From positions 1,302,001 through 1,366,000 of the forward strand of contig JANFAH010000014.1 in the NCBI GenBank assembly GCA_024663395.1: a DNA stretch of 64,000 nt, read 5' to 3'. Origin of the DNA: Pisolithus tinctorius. Its lineage: Eukaryota > Basidiomycota > Agaricomycetes > Boletales > Pisolithaceae. Below are positions 23,538 through 35,362 of this stretch, piece by piece. Within the stretch, counting starts at the first letter, position 1. Every line of letters starts with the position of its first letter. The position numbers were made by a program, and so were the translations under genes. The notes under the pieces are model-generated. The model ran no database searches. It was not told the DNA's origin and was given only the letters and a program-made list of their open reading frames with translations.

Positions 23538-24280
23538 GTGGGCGAAACCACCAAGCATACTCTTGCTGGGACCAATTTCCCCCACATACATGAAGCCCCC
23601 ATGTCCTGGGATGTCCCCAGAATTATGCACAATGACAAGCTCAACTGCTACCTTATGGACGAAGAACTGGGTGCCATTCTCCCATCTACAGGGTATGTCA
23701 TTGTCGCTCTTCTACCAGGCCTTGCATTTTTCAAGCCTGAGGACGCACAGTACTTTGTCAAGATCCTCAAGGAGAAGGATGAGATGCAGCTTTCGGTTTA
23801 CAAGATGAAGGAGTGCAAAATCATACGACTACTGTTGAAAATCAAGAACAGCACCCTTCCTGTCCGTAAGACAGCCATTTGCCAGATTATGGACAAAGCT
23901 CATGAGTTCTGTGCTGGAGCATATGTTGGAGGATCAGGAGTGGCATCTTTTTGTCAAAGTCATTGACTGCATCCTGTACAAGCTCAACGACCTTGTCTGG
24001 CCTTATGTTCACAAAACTCTAGTCATCATCAAGCCACTCCTTATCAACATATGTGCGCAATACCAGAGCCCATGCCTTTTCCATTGTTGCGTCTGCACTG
24101 GGCATCCCAGCATTCCTTCCCTTCCTCAAGACTGTTTGTCATAGTAAGAAGTCATGGCAGGCTCGCCACAGAGGTGTCTGTACCATCCAGCAAATTGCCA
24201 TCATGATGGGCTGTGTTGTTCTTCTCACTTGCGCAGCCTTGGCGCTCCCTGGCAGCATGTCCACATGCGATCTCATGTAG
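23538..24280 (+). pseudogene. SF3B1 (Hsh155) splicing-factor pseudogene fragment
   Basis: SF3B1 is the HEAT-repeat scaffold of the U2 snRNP. The plus strand carries, in order, conserved SF3B1 blocks: [109 protein letters not shown]; and [20 protein letters not shown]. Three internal segments are missing: after the ILPSTGY block (in frame), after EFCAGA (about 12 residues, with a frameshift), and after IKPLLIN (about 35 residues, with another frame change). The long C-terminal HEAT array is absent. Several Arg codons have become Cys, His or Trp through CpG loss. It is a dead partial duplicate of an essential host gene. Confidence 0.88.
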
Positions 24281-24415
24281 TCATATTCATGGTTCCTGCT
24301 GATGGAATGACTGGCACCTGGCCTTGCAAGTAAGTTTTGAATATCTCATGGTACCACTCTTTGTGCTGGATGTGAGAACTTTTCAATTTGTTGCTGTATT
24401 TCAAAGGATTATTTT

Positions 24416-25135
24416 TTCAGTTGCAGATTGTGATCTGCCATGGTTCTGATGTCCTTTCCAGGTGGCACCCACCTTTTCAATTCATTGCTGTGGGCGATAT
24501 TTCACAGGCCTACTTTTTCAGTTGCGGATTGTGATTTGCTGATGCTGAATGTGAGAACTAGGCAAGTATCCAACACCTTTTCAGCCATGCAAGCATGGAT
24601 TGGAGTCCAGGGAGGATATCTGGGTTCTGACATCCTTCTCAGCAAGTGGCACCCACCTTTTCAATTCATTGCTGTGGGCGATATTTCACAGGCCTATTTT
24701 TTCAGTTGCAGATTGTGATCTGCTGATGCTGAATGCGAGAACTAGGCAAGTATCCAACACCTTTTCAGCCATGCAAGTGGTGGATTGGAGTCTGGGGAGG
24801 ATACAACACAAGCAATGTAAGCAAACTCAATGGGGTTCTGATGTCTTTCTCAGTGCGATATTTCACAGGCCTATCTTTTCAGTTGCAGATTGTGATCTGC
24901 TGATGCTGAATGCGAGAACTAGGCAAGTATCCAACACCTTTTCAGCCATGCAAGTGGCAGATTGGAGTTCAGGGAGGATATGACACAAGCAATGTAAGCA
25001 AACTCAATGGGGTTCTGATGTCCTTCTCAGTGTGATATTTCACAGGCCTATTTTTTCAGTTGTGGATCGTGATCTGCTGATGCTGAATGCGAGAACTGGG
25101 TGAGTATCCAACACCTTTTCAATTCGTTGCTGTGG
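24416..25135. repeat. 177-185-bp tandem repeat, 4 units
   Basis: The word GATATTTCACAGGCCTA occurs at 24495, 24680, 24857 and 25034 (spacings 185, 177, 177). Each unit continues with TTTTTCAGTTGC.GATTGTGAT, CTGATGCTGAATG and AAGTATCCAACACC. Units 3 and 4 also share an insertion containing ACACAAGCAATGTAAGC. It follows directly on the SF3B1 pseudogene. The length does not hold a reading frame. Confidence 0.9.
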
Positions 25136-25589
25136 GTAAGCCATGTGCAATGATCCTGAGTCCATTCCGAGTCACTCAGCCCTGGCACGTCCACACATGT
25201 CCACTGCAATCCTACCTGAGTTGATTGTGCCCATTTTTTTAGTTGTGAATATACATACAGGGCAGGATTCCTTGCCAGGAGTTCTGGCATCACAGCTTCT
25301 GCTGATATCACATATGTTATGCCTGTCAACTTCCTGCTGAAGAGTATGAGGACCTGTTACCCCAATGCTCACCCCAGCCCCATCTAGGTGCTGTCATGAC
25401 ATTTACTATGAGCAAAATCTGGTATGGGCACTTAGCGAAGGGGGGGTAATGACCCATCACCTTTGTACATGCACACAACACAGCATCACCATTACACACT
25501 GTCATCTCTCCTTAGCTTCCATTGCTACATATACTTCTCTACCACTGCAGCAAAGTGAGGCATCTCTTGGAACTTCATTTCAAATAAAT
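25136..25589. other. No confident gene
   Basis: Only short, motif-free openings occur here. A minus-strand frame 25329-25048 overlaps the tandem array and is not supported. It lies between the array and the AT-rich block. Confidence 0.4.
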
Positions 25590-25950
25590 TTAGAATAATT
25601 CATGCCTCATTACACAAACATTATTTTGGAAAATACATTACAATAACATCAAAATAATGTCTGTGCCATTACCTGAACAATATTGTAGAAGTGCATTAAA
25701 ATATTGCAAGAGTGTTGCCACCCACATTATGGAGGAGTTATGCTAAATACTTATGTGAACATTACTGTAATACTGGTTTTAAATAATGTAAGCATAATGG
25801 TATCTGAAATTGGCTTACATTATGTAAACCATGATTAGCATAATGTCTGCATCTTACCAGTAACAATATTTTGACATTTTTGTGTCCAAATTCATAATAT
25901 TGTTTACAATAATGTCATGAAATATGATGAACATTATTTTGCCATGCACC
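25590..25950. repeat. AT-rich block of ACATTAT/ATAATGT motifs (possible MITE)
   Basis: About 360 bp are much richer in A+T than the surroundings and packed with both orientations of ACATTAT/ATAATGT. The word AACATTATTTTG lies near each end (25617 and 25930), in the same orientation. It ends where the truncated F polymerase begins. I could not define clean inverted termini or a target duplication, so the MITE label is tentative. Confidence 0.4.
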
Positions 25951-28076
25951 TTGTGTGAATGACATCTTCAGTGACATGGAGGATGTCCTGGTGGTCTACA
26001 TTGATGATCTTATGGTTTTCACCAAAACAGATGATGAAGCCAAACATGATAGGATTGTCCTGGAGGTGCTGAGAAGGTTGGAAGAAAATGATTTGTTTGT
26101 CAAACCAGAGAAGTGCTTCTTCAAACAGAAGCAGGTGGAGTTCCTGGGCATGGTGGTGGGTACTGATGGAGTTAAGATGGATGAGGGCAAGGTGAAAGCA
26201 ATAACAGAGTGGCTGGTGCCAACAAAGGTCTGATCAGTCTGAGCCTTCCTGGGTTTGGCCAACTTCTACTGTCAGTTCATCAAGGACTTTGCCCAAATAG
26301 CCTGTCCCCTTAATGACCTCACTAGAAAGGACCAGCTCTGGACTTGGGGCCCTCGGGAACAACAAGCCTTTGATGCACTGAAGGTTGCATTCACCACTGC
26401 CCCTGTCCTTGCCTTCCCAGATCAGGACAAGGAGTTCTGCCTTGAGACCAATGCTTTGGACTTTGCTACTGGTGCTGTCCTCTCTGTAAAGTGCGAAGAT
26501 GACCTCTGGTGACCCATTGCCTTCTATTCTCACTCTATGTTCCCTCCCAAGCGAAACTACCAGGTCTTCGACAAAGGGATGCTGGCCATAATTTGTGCCT
26601 TGGAAATGTGGCGACACTATCTTGAGGCTACCCCCTACCAGTTTGAGGTCTGGACGGACCACTTGAACCTTCAGTACTTCATGAAGGCACAAAACCTAGA
26701 TTGTTGCCAGGCTTGATGGGCCCAGTACCTCTCTCAGTTCAATTACAAACTGGTCTACAAACCTGGCTCCTCAATGGCCAAGGCAGATGCTCTCTCAAGG
26801 AGAGAGGATCATGAACTGGAGAAGGGAACAGACAATCAAGGGGTTACCTTGCTCGACCCCTCAAGGGTGGCTTCCACATTAGTGCTAGGGGAGGATGAAG
26901 ATCTCATCCTTGCTCTAAAGTCCACCTCCTCTGTCACACCCCAACCAGAGGGCTCCATTCTTCAGGGAGGGTTGTATGTCTGTGCAGGGAGGGTCTATGT
27001 CCTGCCTGCTGTCAGAGTCCACTGTCTTGAGAAGCATCATGACACTCCTGTTGCAGGCCTCCTGGGATGGAAGAAAACTCTAGAACTTGTGTCCCAAAGC
27101 TATGTCTGGCCCAGAATGACTTCCTCTGTCAAAGACTATGTCTCAGCCTGCCACTGCTGTCAAATGGCTAAAAGCTCTAGAATGCCCCCAGCTGGAAAGC
27201 TCCTCCCAAACCTGGTTCCAGAGCACCCTTGGATGGACATCTTGGTTGACTTCATGGAGTTACCAGAGGCACAGGGCTTTGATAATGTCATGGTGGTGGT
27301 GGATAGGTTTTCCAAGGAGGTGGTCTTCACTCCTACTACCAAGGAGGTTTCCTCCCTGCACACTGCTGAGGTCTTTTGTGACCATGTGTGGACTCAACAT
27401 GGCCTCCCTTCCTCTGTCATCTCTGACCATGACCCACAGTTCACTAGTGCATTCACCAGCAAGCTCTGCAAAATGCTTGGGGTCAAACCCAAGCTCTCCA
27501 CTGCCTTTCACCCTCAGACAGATGGCCAAACTGGGCAACTCAACCAGGACCTCCAACAATACCTCCGACTCTTCATGAATGATAGACAGGAGTCTTGGCC
27601 CTCCTGGCTAAAGGTGGCTCAGTTCTCCTATAACAATAAGCACCAGGAGTCCACTGGCAGGAGCCCCTTTTTGGTCACCCCACTCCTATGCTCCTTGGAT
27701 GGGCATAGAACCCTTCCTCTCCAAGGCTGAAGCTGCCACTGACCATGCAGTGGATTTCGCTAAGGTCCTGGAGGACACCAGATGGGCCCTGGAAAAAACT
27801 GCAGACCAAATGAGGGTTAACTCTGAGTCCCAGTGCTCAGAGGCCCTGGTTTACTCTGTCAGAGACATGGTCTGGCTGGAAACATTGCAAATCTCCCTCT
27901 TGGGTCACCCCTCCCAGAAACTTACTGAACGATGGATTGGCCCTTATAAGGTTGTCTCACTCAAACCTAATGCAGTTGAGTTGAAACTTCCCAAAACCCT
28001 TAAAATCCATCCAGTTGTCAATGTTTCACAGGTCAAACCATACAAGGGACTGTTAGAGGGCCAGACTGCTACCCAC
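25951..28076 (+). pseudogene. Chromovirus F pol, 5'-truncated (RT, RNase H, integrase)
   Basis: An old Ty3/Gypsy pol begins abruptly inside the reverse transcriptase at NDIFSDMEDVLVVYIDD (catalytic YIDD). It runs through the RT thumb and RNase H (ETNALDFATGAVLS; WTDHLNLQYF). Integrase follows: a HHCC-like zinc region ending CHCCQMAK; core DFMELP, SDHDPQF and FHPQTDGQTGQLNQ; and the GPY/F region ERWIGPYKVVSLKPNAVELKLP then VNVSQVKPYKG. TGA or TAG stops lie at 26231, 26510 and ~26714, several at likely CGA sites, with a frameshift near 27690. The frame is then cut at 28077 by a 12.8-kb insertion; the chromodomain resumes at 40849. The 5' half and 5' LTR are absent. Confidence 0.9.
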
Positions 28077-28755
28077 TGTGGGGAGCTAAATCTCTCCCAG
28101 CTAGAATAGCAATAGGCTGAAGGCAAGTTGGTGAGTCTGCCTAGGATCGTCCTGAGGGAACCTAGACTAGCACAAGAGCAAAAGAGGCAAGAAGAAGAGG
28201 GTTGAAGAATATGAGTCATTGAAGTCATCACAAGGTGTCTTTTGATGTTGTGTTCTGCAGAGAATCTTTCTAATCCAATTCTAAGTGGGTTTCAAAAGTT
28301 GTTTCTACTGTATAGTACCTGCTAGCTAAATAGTGTAGCAGAAGCAGAAGGGTTTACAGGGTAGGTATAAGCAGACTCAGGGTAGCCACTACAAGCAATG
28401 TCAGCCTACAGATGGAGTCCCTGACAGCATGACAGTAAGAGAGAGGACCTGGACAGCTACCAAGTAGTGTGCCAAGCAAGGATGGTGGGAGTGAAGCCAG
28501 GTGGGAACACAATGGTAAGGACCTTGCTGGGTTCCAGACTGGCCTGTTGAGAGCCATTTGGGTCCAGCAAGGTTTTCCGACAGGGACACATGACCAGCCA
28601 CATGTATCAATGGGTGGGAATCAACGATCATCATGCATGCAGACTGGTAGGCAACTCAATGGGTCATTGAGCTGTTGACCTGGCTGATGTGCGTGTTTGT
28701 TAATCAACATGTTCTCTAGTGTGCAAGGTAGTGTAGGGAGTCTTGACTCCCCACA
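28077..28755 (-). repeat. G element 3' LTR
   Basis: This 679-bp repeat is the 3' LTR in the orientation of G gag-pol. It is the same length as its partner at 40170. The copies differ at many sites, nearly all interpretable as loss of an ancestral CpG. At ten or more sites one copy has TG and the other CA. The junction with F pol follows the codons for ..QTATH. Confidence 0.88.
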
Positions 28756-29289
28756 CCTGACAGGGTCTCTTGATCGCAACTGCCCCCAGTTGCCCCCACT
28801 GGCTCCACTAAGCCTTGTGTTGTGCATGCATGTTCCACAAGGCTCTTGGGTACATAAGACTTGCACTGCCTTGAGGTTGTCAACTGCTAACATCTCCTCT
28901 CGACCTCAACCATCATCATGTCTTTCACTAACACCATCTTCCCTAGCATGCCTCCCATGATGTCTACAGACTCCCTGACCAAGCTGCCTGACTTTGCAAG
29001 TCGATGGACCAATGCTCATGTGCTCACAACTCCCCCTCTTGATGGCAATGGGTATGACTTGAAGTACTGGCTAGAACATTGGAATGTCACTTGGGTATGT
29101 CTGTTATTCCCATCCTGCAAGACCTCCCCTGACCCTTCAGCAGGCTGACATAGACTCTCTAGCCAAGGAGGCCAGCTCTGAACAACTGGAGATACTGAGT
29201 ACTGATGAGGTGGTCTCCAAATTGCTCAGGGAGGCACAGTGAGATGCAAGGTCAATCAGTGACAAGATCATGCACCACCTCGAGGCCAC

Positions 29290-31836
29290 TGTCACACACC
29301 AAAGGTGTTTGGTAAGGTGGACATGGATGCAGCTGATGAATGGAGATGAAGACCATAGCCCTCATGTGAAGAAGGACAGCCAGAAATGTCAGCAGTCATC
29401 CCTCGCACAAGAACAAGTTGTCAATGCCAAAGAAAAAGAAAGGGAGTGAGTTAAGTGCTGATGAAAATTCTTAAGTGCCTGTGTACAGCATTCCAGTTTT
29501 CAACATATCTATCTCCACCACTTCTGCAGATACCGACACCATTCCCACACTTGCTTATAGTGCTCAGCCACGTGATCCTACCTTCCAGAATTGGAAAGGA
29601 TTTGTGCACTCCACACGTTTCTACAGCACTCCCTCCAAAAGACACTCATTTTGCTAATTCTTCTGATATGGCTGCCTCCACATCAATCATTTTGCTTGCC
29701 CCATTTGCTAGGGACCATGGCTATGTATATCTACCAGGAGTTCCTACTAGCTTCTGTCCTGAAGCATCCTGGTACATCCCATCCTCATCTGCCCCCTCCC
29801 AGCCCATCCAGCTTGGACAGCATGTTCTTTTTGTCAGTATGACCTCTAGGAGGACATTCTTTGGTCGCCTCAGGTTTGTCATTTGCTTGGAAAGGTCTTA
29901 TGTGGTTGTTTCAGTCTCTCCAGTCCAAGAAGCATATGGATCCTTCCTCCCTGCTCCCTGCAATGTCTTCATACCAGTCTCATCCATCATTCTTCCAAAA
30001 TTGTGACAGCTACAGTATAATCTACTGTTCTCCACTCTCCCTGATTGCATCCATGATGAGTATGATGCACATCTTGCCTCCTTGTTGCAAGATACAGCAG
30101 AAGATGCTTCCCCTTTGTCCTCTCTTCCAACAGAGCCTCATACATGAAGTTTTTATTTGCTTCATTGGGAGGAAAGTTAGGGGAGAAGGTTGCAATCCCC
30201 TATGCTCCTGTCACCCCACAGACCCCCAAAGCTTGACCCCTGTGTCATAACCATGTGTTCACACTAGGCCCTTACTCACTCCGTGCCCTACTCTGCCGGT
30301 CATTCACTCACTCCGCACCAACTCCACCCAACTTCTGTTGGTTGCGAACCATCTCCGCTCCAACTGCTGTCGGACTTGTGTTGCTCTCCTACTGGACCGA
30401 GCAGTCCATTCTCTGAGGGGTCATGTGACTACCTTCGCAGTCAGGTACTCTGCAGCACACTCACCGCATGGTCCAGTGCCTGGACTATTTCCTTTTCTGG
30501 ATGTTCTGTGTTACCTGTTCATATGTCCTCCGTCTACCCTTCATTTGTCGTCCAGGAAGTTTTACTTGAAAATTTATGAGTCTCCATATGTCAGTTCCAA
30601 TTCCAGTTACTGTACCTCCATAGCAGTATAAAAACATGTACTGTACTCCGCTGTTCTTCAGTACGAATATCAACTTAGTTCCTACTCCCTCTGATTCTGT
30701 CTTCTGCCTGTTGGATTTATCTCTGACTCTCCGTCTGTACTCTCCCTCTGAAATATGAGGGCTGAGATCATGCAAGGGGGTAGCACACAAGCTAAACCTG
30801 ATGCCCTCACTCCACTCCGCCTTTGTCTCGGCGGTCTTCGTTCCTGCCAACACTCCGCTAGTCGGAGTTCTGTTCTACTGTGTCGGACTTGCTTCCGGAC
30901 CCTCCTCTAAGACCTTTTTTAGCATCGGAGTTGGTCGGAGTAGGCCCGGACTTGACACCCTGTTGACATCTGACTCACCCTGTCTGCTTTTGGATGTACT
31001 GTGTTGGCATTGGGTTGGCACTGCCTCTCTGTCATCCCACTTTGGCCCAGGAGCAATCTCTTTGAGATGTGACATGCACAGCCTCCCCCTCATGTGATTC
31101 CAGTGTGCTTTCCCAGTTCCTGACATTACTTAACTCATACTTTGACATTCTGACTGTCTTTGACTCACCTATTGCCAATACTTACCAATCTTTTGACCTT
31201 GCTTACTGATTCTTTGCTTTTTGGCTTACTTATCCTTACCAATGCTCACCAATGCTTTCTAAGACAATTACCCACCACTTACATTCCTTACTCATCAGTT
31301 ACCAATCACTTACCAAGCATTTGCACCTTGTTTTCCATAGGCAACACCCCTGTACTGTATATAAATCACTGTACTTAGATAGCTGAATAAGAAGAAGATG
31401 TCAGTGAGCCCCTCTTGCTTGCATTTTTATCATCTCTCAGTCAATTCATTCATCAGCTTCATTAGTTGAGACTTTAATAAGGGTCTAACTATCATCTACT
31501 TTGCTTATTATCATCTATCATCAATCTACTTTGCTCCAAGTCCTCCCTGAGCTCAGTGCAGCTCAGTGCATCAAATTAAGTTGCCATCCATCCTTCTGTA
31601 GGCTGACAGCAGTCTACCCTATTGCATTCTATTGCATTCTTGCTCCCTCTTTGTCAGGAGCACCCCCAATCCTCAGCACTCATCTTTGAGTGTTGTAGCT
31701 TGCAGAAACCACCCAAACAAAAGGTTCCACCATCTAGGTACCACATAGGCACACCACCACTCACTCTCATTGTCTTTTGTGTTGGTTTTGGTTGGTTTTG
31801 GTTGGTTTTCACCACTGAACCACACTTTGACTCACA
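29290..31836 (+). mobile_element. Family-C repeat, copy 1 (contains a solo LTR)
   Basis: It starts TGTCACACACCAAAGG and ends TTTGACTCACA. Its length is 2547 bp, or about 1.83 kb without the family-B LTR at 30243-30957. The conserved C ORF runs 29455-30006 and continues frameshifted to 30250. The promoter-like part with CTGTATATAAATCAC follows near 31355. It splits the antisense gene of G, so C arrived after G. With boundaries shifted by 2 bp, a possible duplication CACTG (29287-29291 and 31835-31839) appears, but other copies do not support that shift. Confidence 0.8.
30243..30957 (+). mobile_element. Solo LTR, family B, inside family C, TSD CCCTG
   Basis: This 715-bp LTR runs from TGTCATAACC to ACTTGACA, flanked by perfect CCCTG duplications (30238-30242 and 30958-30962). 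The empty site is seen in C copy 2, where CTTGACCCCTGTTGACAT is contiguous. It keeps more CTCCG words than the other family-B copies (CTCCGC, CTCCGTC), so it is the youngest of them here. It has TATA (GTATAAAAAC) and the downstream AGTACGAATATCA block. Confidence 0.95.
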
Positions 31837-34489
31837 CTGCAAAGAGTAAGGACATCCCTCAACTGGTAAGTGTGCTCACTTCCATAGATCACCCTCTGTT
31901 CTACTAGCTGCAGCAGGTCAACGACATATCTATGGGCAACTCCACAGCTAGTGTGAGAGGTTCTCAGGTACAACCCAGTCAGGGAGGTTCTGTGCTTCCA
32001 AAGGTGAAGAACAAATCGAAGGAAGTCTTTGATGGGGTTGAGGTAAGTCAACCCTTCCCACCTGCACAGCCAAGCTCAGTCCACAGATCCTTACCACCAA
32101 CCATTTTCTTCCACTACCTCCTAAGCCCTCTCAACTCACAACCACAGCTAAGATGCCTCCCTGCATTTTCCACAAGGTTGACAACACCATAAAGGTGGGT
32201 GCTACTTTCACTACACAGTCAATAGCCCAACTTGTGCAGATTGAGCTGTTTGCATCTGGGGACCCTGAGACGGGAGTCGTCTTCGCAGATAGTCCTTGCA
32301 CACTGTGTGCAGGGTCCAGCTACTGGTGCTTGAGTGAAGCCAACAGAGCCTGCTCCCTGTGCTTAAACTGTCATAAATGGTGCTCACAGGGACCTAACCT
32401 GACCAGTGTGAGTCCTCTTCAATTGATCACTTTGCACTCGACTGACAGTGGTTTGCACCTGATCGACATTGGTTCATGGTCAATCAACTCGCTCCAGGCC
32501 CTCGCTACCTTGGAAGCTCTCAAGAAGTGTCAAAAGGCAGCGACAAACGACTCCCAAGTGGAGACTCAAGCTACTCTGGCCTGGGGAACTAAATGCCAGC
32601 AGTTGTCCACCCATGCTCCTGCTGCTCCCTCTACATCTGTGTCAGTTGGGCCTGTCTTACCCACTCTTGACATCCCTCCTCATCTCCTTCCATCTCTAGC
32701 ACATCACCCACATTCTCCACTGTTCCTGACCCTTCAACTCCCTCCCAAGTCTCCTTGGTTCCTCTTCACCATCTACTGCCCCTCGCTCACCCCTTGACCT
32801 CCTCTATTGACATCTCTCATTGCATTGAAGCCACTGAGGAGTCTAACCTCTGTAACCTGAGATCCCTTGCCACCCTCCAGGTGGCAATTGTGTCCAATGC
32901 CAAAGAGATTGCAATCCTTTGCAAGATGGCTCTGGGGAGGAAGGATTATTGAATAACTCCATAAAACCCTTGTGCCCTCTGCTCTCCTCTGGTGCCCTAG
33001 ACCTGTCTCCTCTATTCTAGTTTTCTCTTTTGTCATCATTTGTGATTTTTGCTTGTGGTTTTGTTTTTGTTTTGTTTTTAAGTATTAAGATATGGCATGC
33101 CCAGTCGCATATGCTATACTTGGAAGGAAGATGTAAGAAATAAAAGGGATGAGAAGAACATGTAAGGAAGAACATATGTTTCTTGAAAGTGTCTGTCAGA
33201 GGTGTGAGTGAGCGAACATCATATATATATATTAACAAGAAGGGCCCAAGGTTAGTCCTTGGTGTCAAAGTCACCAGTTTCCGGGTTGTTGGGTGAGTGC
33301 AACAACAGCTCCTTGATCTCATTGATCACTTTTCCATCCAGGCCTGTGATCCACATGACATCCAGTTGTGTGCCCTCCCTAAGCAGGTAGGGAATCAGCC
33401 AGAAGGCTGCATACCTAGTACATGATATGGCCCTGTTGAGTTCCCCCAGGATGTAGGATCCTCCTTTAGTTCATCAAATGACTACCATGGGTCCAAGGTA
33501 CTGTGGTTTCATTTTCCTGTTGAGTTCCTTACCAGGACCAGGGACCCAGGATTGAAGACCTGATTGTGGATGGTATGCCAGAATTGATTCTCAAAGTCAT
33601 GGGCAGAGGCATACCAAGCTTTCAACACTAGCCCCTTGATGTGTTCGAGGTCCTCAGGGTGTTTCTGTAGCTGTCACACTTGATGTGTGATGAGGTCAGT
33701 AGTGGTATATGCATCTTCTTCTAGTGGAACTAGGAAGGTGGCCTCAGTAACATTGAATGGTAGTCAAGGTTCAACCCCATGAGCCATGTAATAAGGAGAA
33801 TGCCCTGTTGCCCTCTGCACTGTAACCCTCTCTGCCCAAAACACAGATGGGGCACTTCTGACCACTTACTTATCTCACCCTTATATGCTTTCACCAGTGC
33901 CTTGTGAATGTCATAGTGCCAGCACTTGACAATTCCATTGCTCTGCAAATTGTAAGGGCTGATGCACATGTGGCAGATGCCATATTTCTCAGAGAGCCAG
34001 TCCAATGCCTGTATGAAGGGTCCACCATTGTCTGTTACTATGACCCCCAGAGCTCCCCATCTGCACAATATCTGTTCAAACAGGAATTTTCCAATCGCTT
34101 TGCCATTTTCAACATGAAGCATGGCCCACTCTGGGTATCCAGTGAGTGAGCATCAAGCTTGGACAATGTAGCAAAACCCTCCAGACTTTGGCATTACCAT
34201 TGTATCAACGTACACTTTATAGAACAAGGGTTCTGGAATTGTGACAACAGGTGGGATGTGTAACCAATCCCATCAGTGGAGTTGGCAGTCATGGCAGGTT
34301 TGAACATACCACCAAATATCCTGATCCACCATCAGCCACCAGAACCTGGTGAGAACCTTCACATGTGTAGAGTATATTCCTTTGTGACCTAGGTCATCAT
34401 GAGCTTGTTGAATGATTTCGAAGTGTTGTTCTGGTGGAAGCATGAGTCTGTGCCTTCCCTGGGGGTCTTTCCTCCACAATTCCTTCTGT

Positions 34490-35362
34490 TGTGGGGAGAG
34501 GGATCTCCCTACACTAGGAGTGTTGGTATTGCATCAATAGGACATCCACTAAGCTTCTACAGGCATTCCAACAAAAGTGATGCAAATGCGACCCCTCTTG
34601 AGCATCAGCTATGCTCTAGCTCACCCAATACTCTGTCCTCTTCAGTCAAATCACTTCCCCTGCCATCGCATGACCATTAGACACTCCCCTCAGCCATTGT
34701 GATGAAGTTCCAACACTTGCGACTGGTTTCTGGTTGCCTGCACTTGCTCACTCACACTCTTCAGGTCTGCACTGTTGGTTATGTAAGCACATTTCTGTCA
34801 CTCTCACTGTAACCTTGTTCACTTCCCTTCGGACTGCTTGCGCTTCCTTGCGCTTTCTTTATTTTAGTCACTCTTTTGATTGCCAATACTATACTGGCCT
34901 CATGGCTGTCATTATGTCGATCTCCATTAATTTCCATTCTTTCCTGTCACTCTTTTGGATTTTGACATCACTTACTTCATAGTTACATACTCCCCATGTA
35001 GCCACAGTTATACCTGTCTTTGTCAACAGGGAAAATAACAACTTTGAAGCCCCCAGGATAGAGTCAGAGAGAGTGAGCAGAATAACAACATCAACATGAT
35101 CCCTTCACTTTCCCCTGCCTAGCACTGAGTTGCAGACATAGTTCTGACAGATTTCTAGGCAGGCTTGAGGTCTGTGCACTCCCTAATCCATCACACTTTT
35201 GGTTTACAGTTCAAGTGACTCATGCAACTTAGTCACATTCATTCCTATCACCCTCCTACTGCTAGAGCAACTCCCCTTGGGTTGAACTCACTCCTTTGGA
35301 TTGCCTATCCCTAGGCTGGAGCCCACATCCCCATACTAGGTAGCAGATACCTGCTCCCCACA
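34490..35362. mobile_element. 873-bp LTR-like insert in G pol, decayed 4-bp TSD
   Basis: The block begins TGTGGGGAG and ends CTCCCCACA, the same 9-bp termini as the G LTRs, but its interior is different. The flanks are CTGT (34486-34489) and CCAT (35363-35366), both one step from CCGT by C-to-T or G-to-A at the CpG. Removing it with one 4-mer reconnects the G reading frame between the RNase H linker (..ATKFF..) and KELWRKD of integrase. No protein domain is found inside, so it is best read as a solo LTR of a related family. Confidence 0.75.

Larger units (their letters stand above)
28918..32950 (+). pseudogene. Antisense spliced gene inside G, interrupted by family-C repeat
   Basis: On the strand opposite G gag-pol lies an intron-bearing gene. 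Exon 1 (28918-29094) starts MSFTNTIFPSMPPMMS, with a TATA-like GTACATAAGA ~65 bp upstream. A ~45-bp GTATGT..CAG intron follows. Exon 2 is helical (QADIDSLAKEASSEQLEIL) with one TGA at a likely CGA codon, and is cut at ~29290 by family C. Beyond C (31837), exons with GTAAGT..TAG and GTAAGT..CAG introns lead to a Ser/Gln-rich, basic region (KVKNKSKEVFDG). The last exon (32153 on) holds a Cys cluster CTLC..C..CSLCLNCHKWC and a Pro/Ser tail ending near 32950 after a frameshift. The Cys spacing resembles fungal Zn-cluster proteins. Function is unknown; it may be a captured host gene or an accessory gene of the element. Confidence 0.55.

Noticed and set aside
30485..30853. 122-codon minus-strand ORF in the solo LTR (also 8464-8811, 11326-11709)
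   Set aside because: It lies inside family-B LTRs, on both strands in different copies, and is broken differently in each copy; LTR sequence, not a gene.
29287..31839. CACTG as target duplication of family-C copy 1
   Set aside because: It requires moving both boundaries by 2 bp away from the TG..CA ends shared by all copies, and copies 2 and 3 do not show it.
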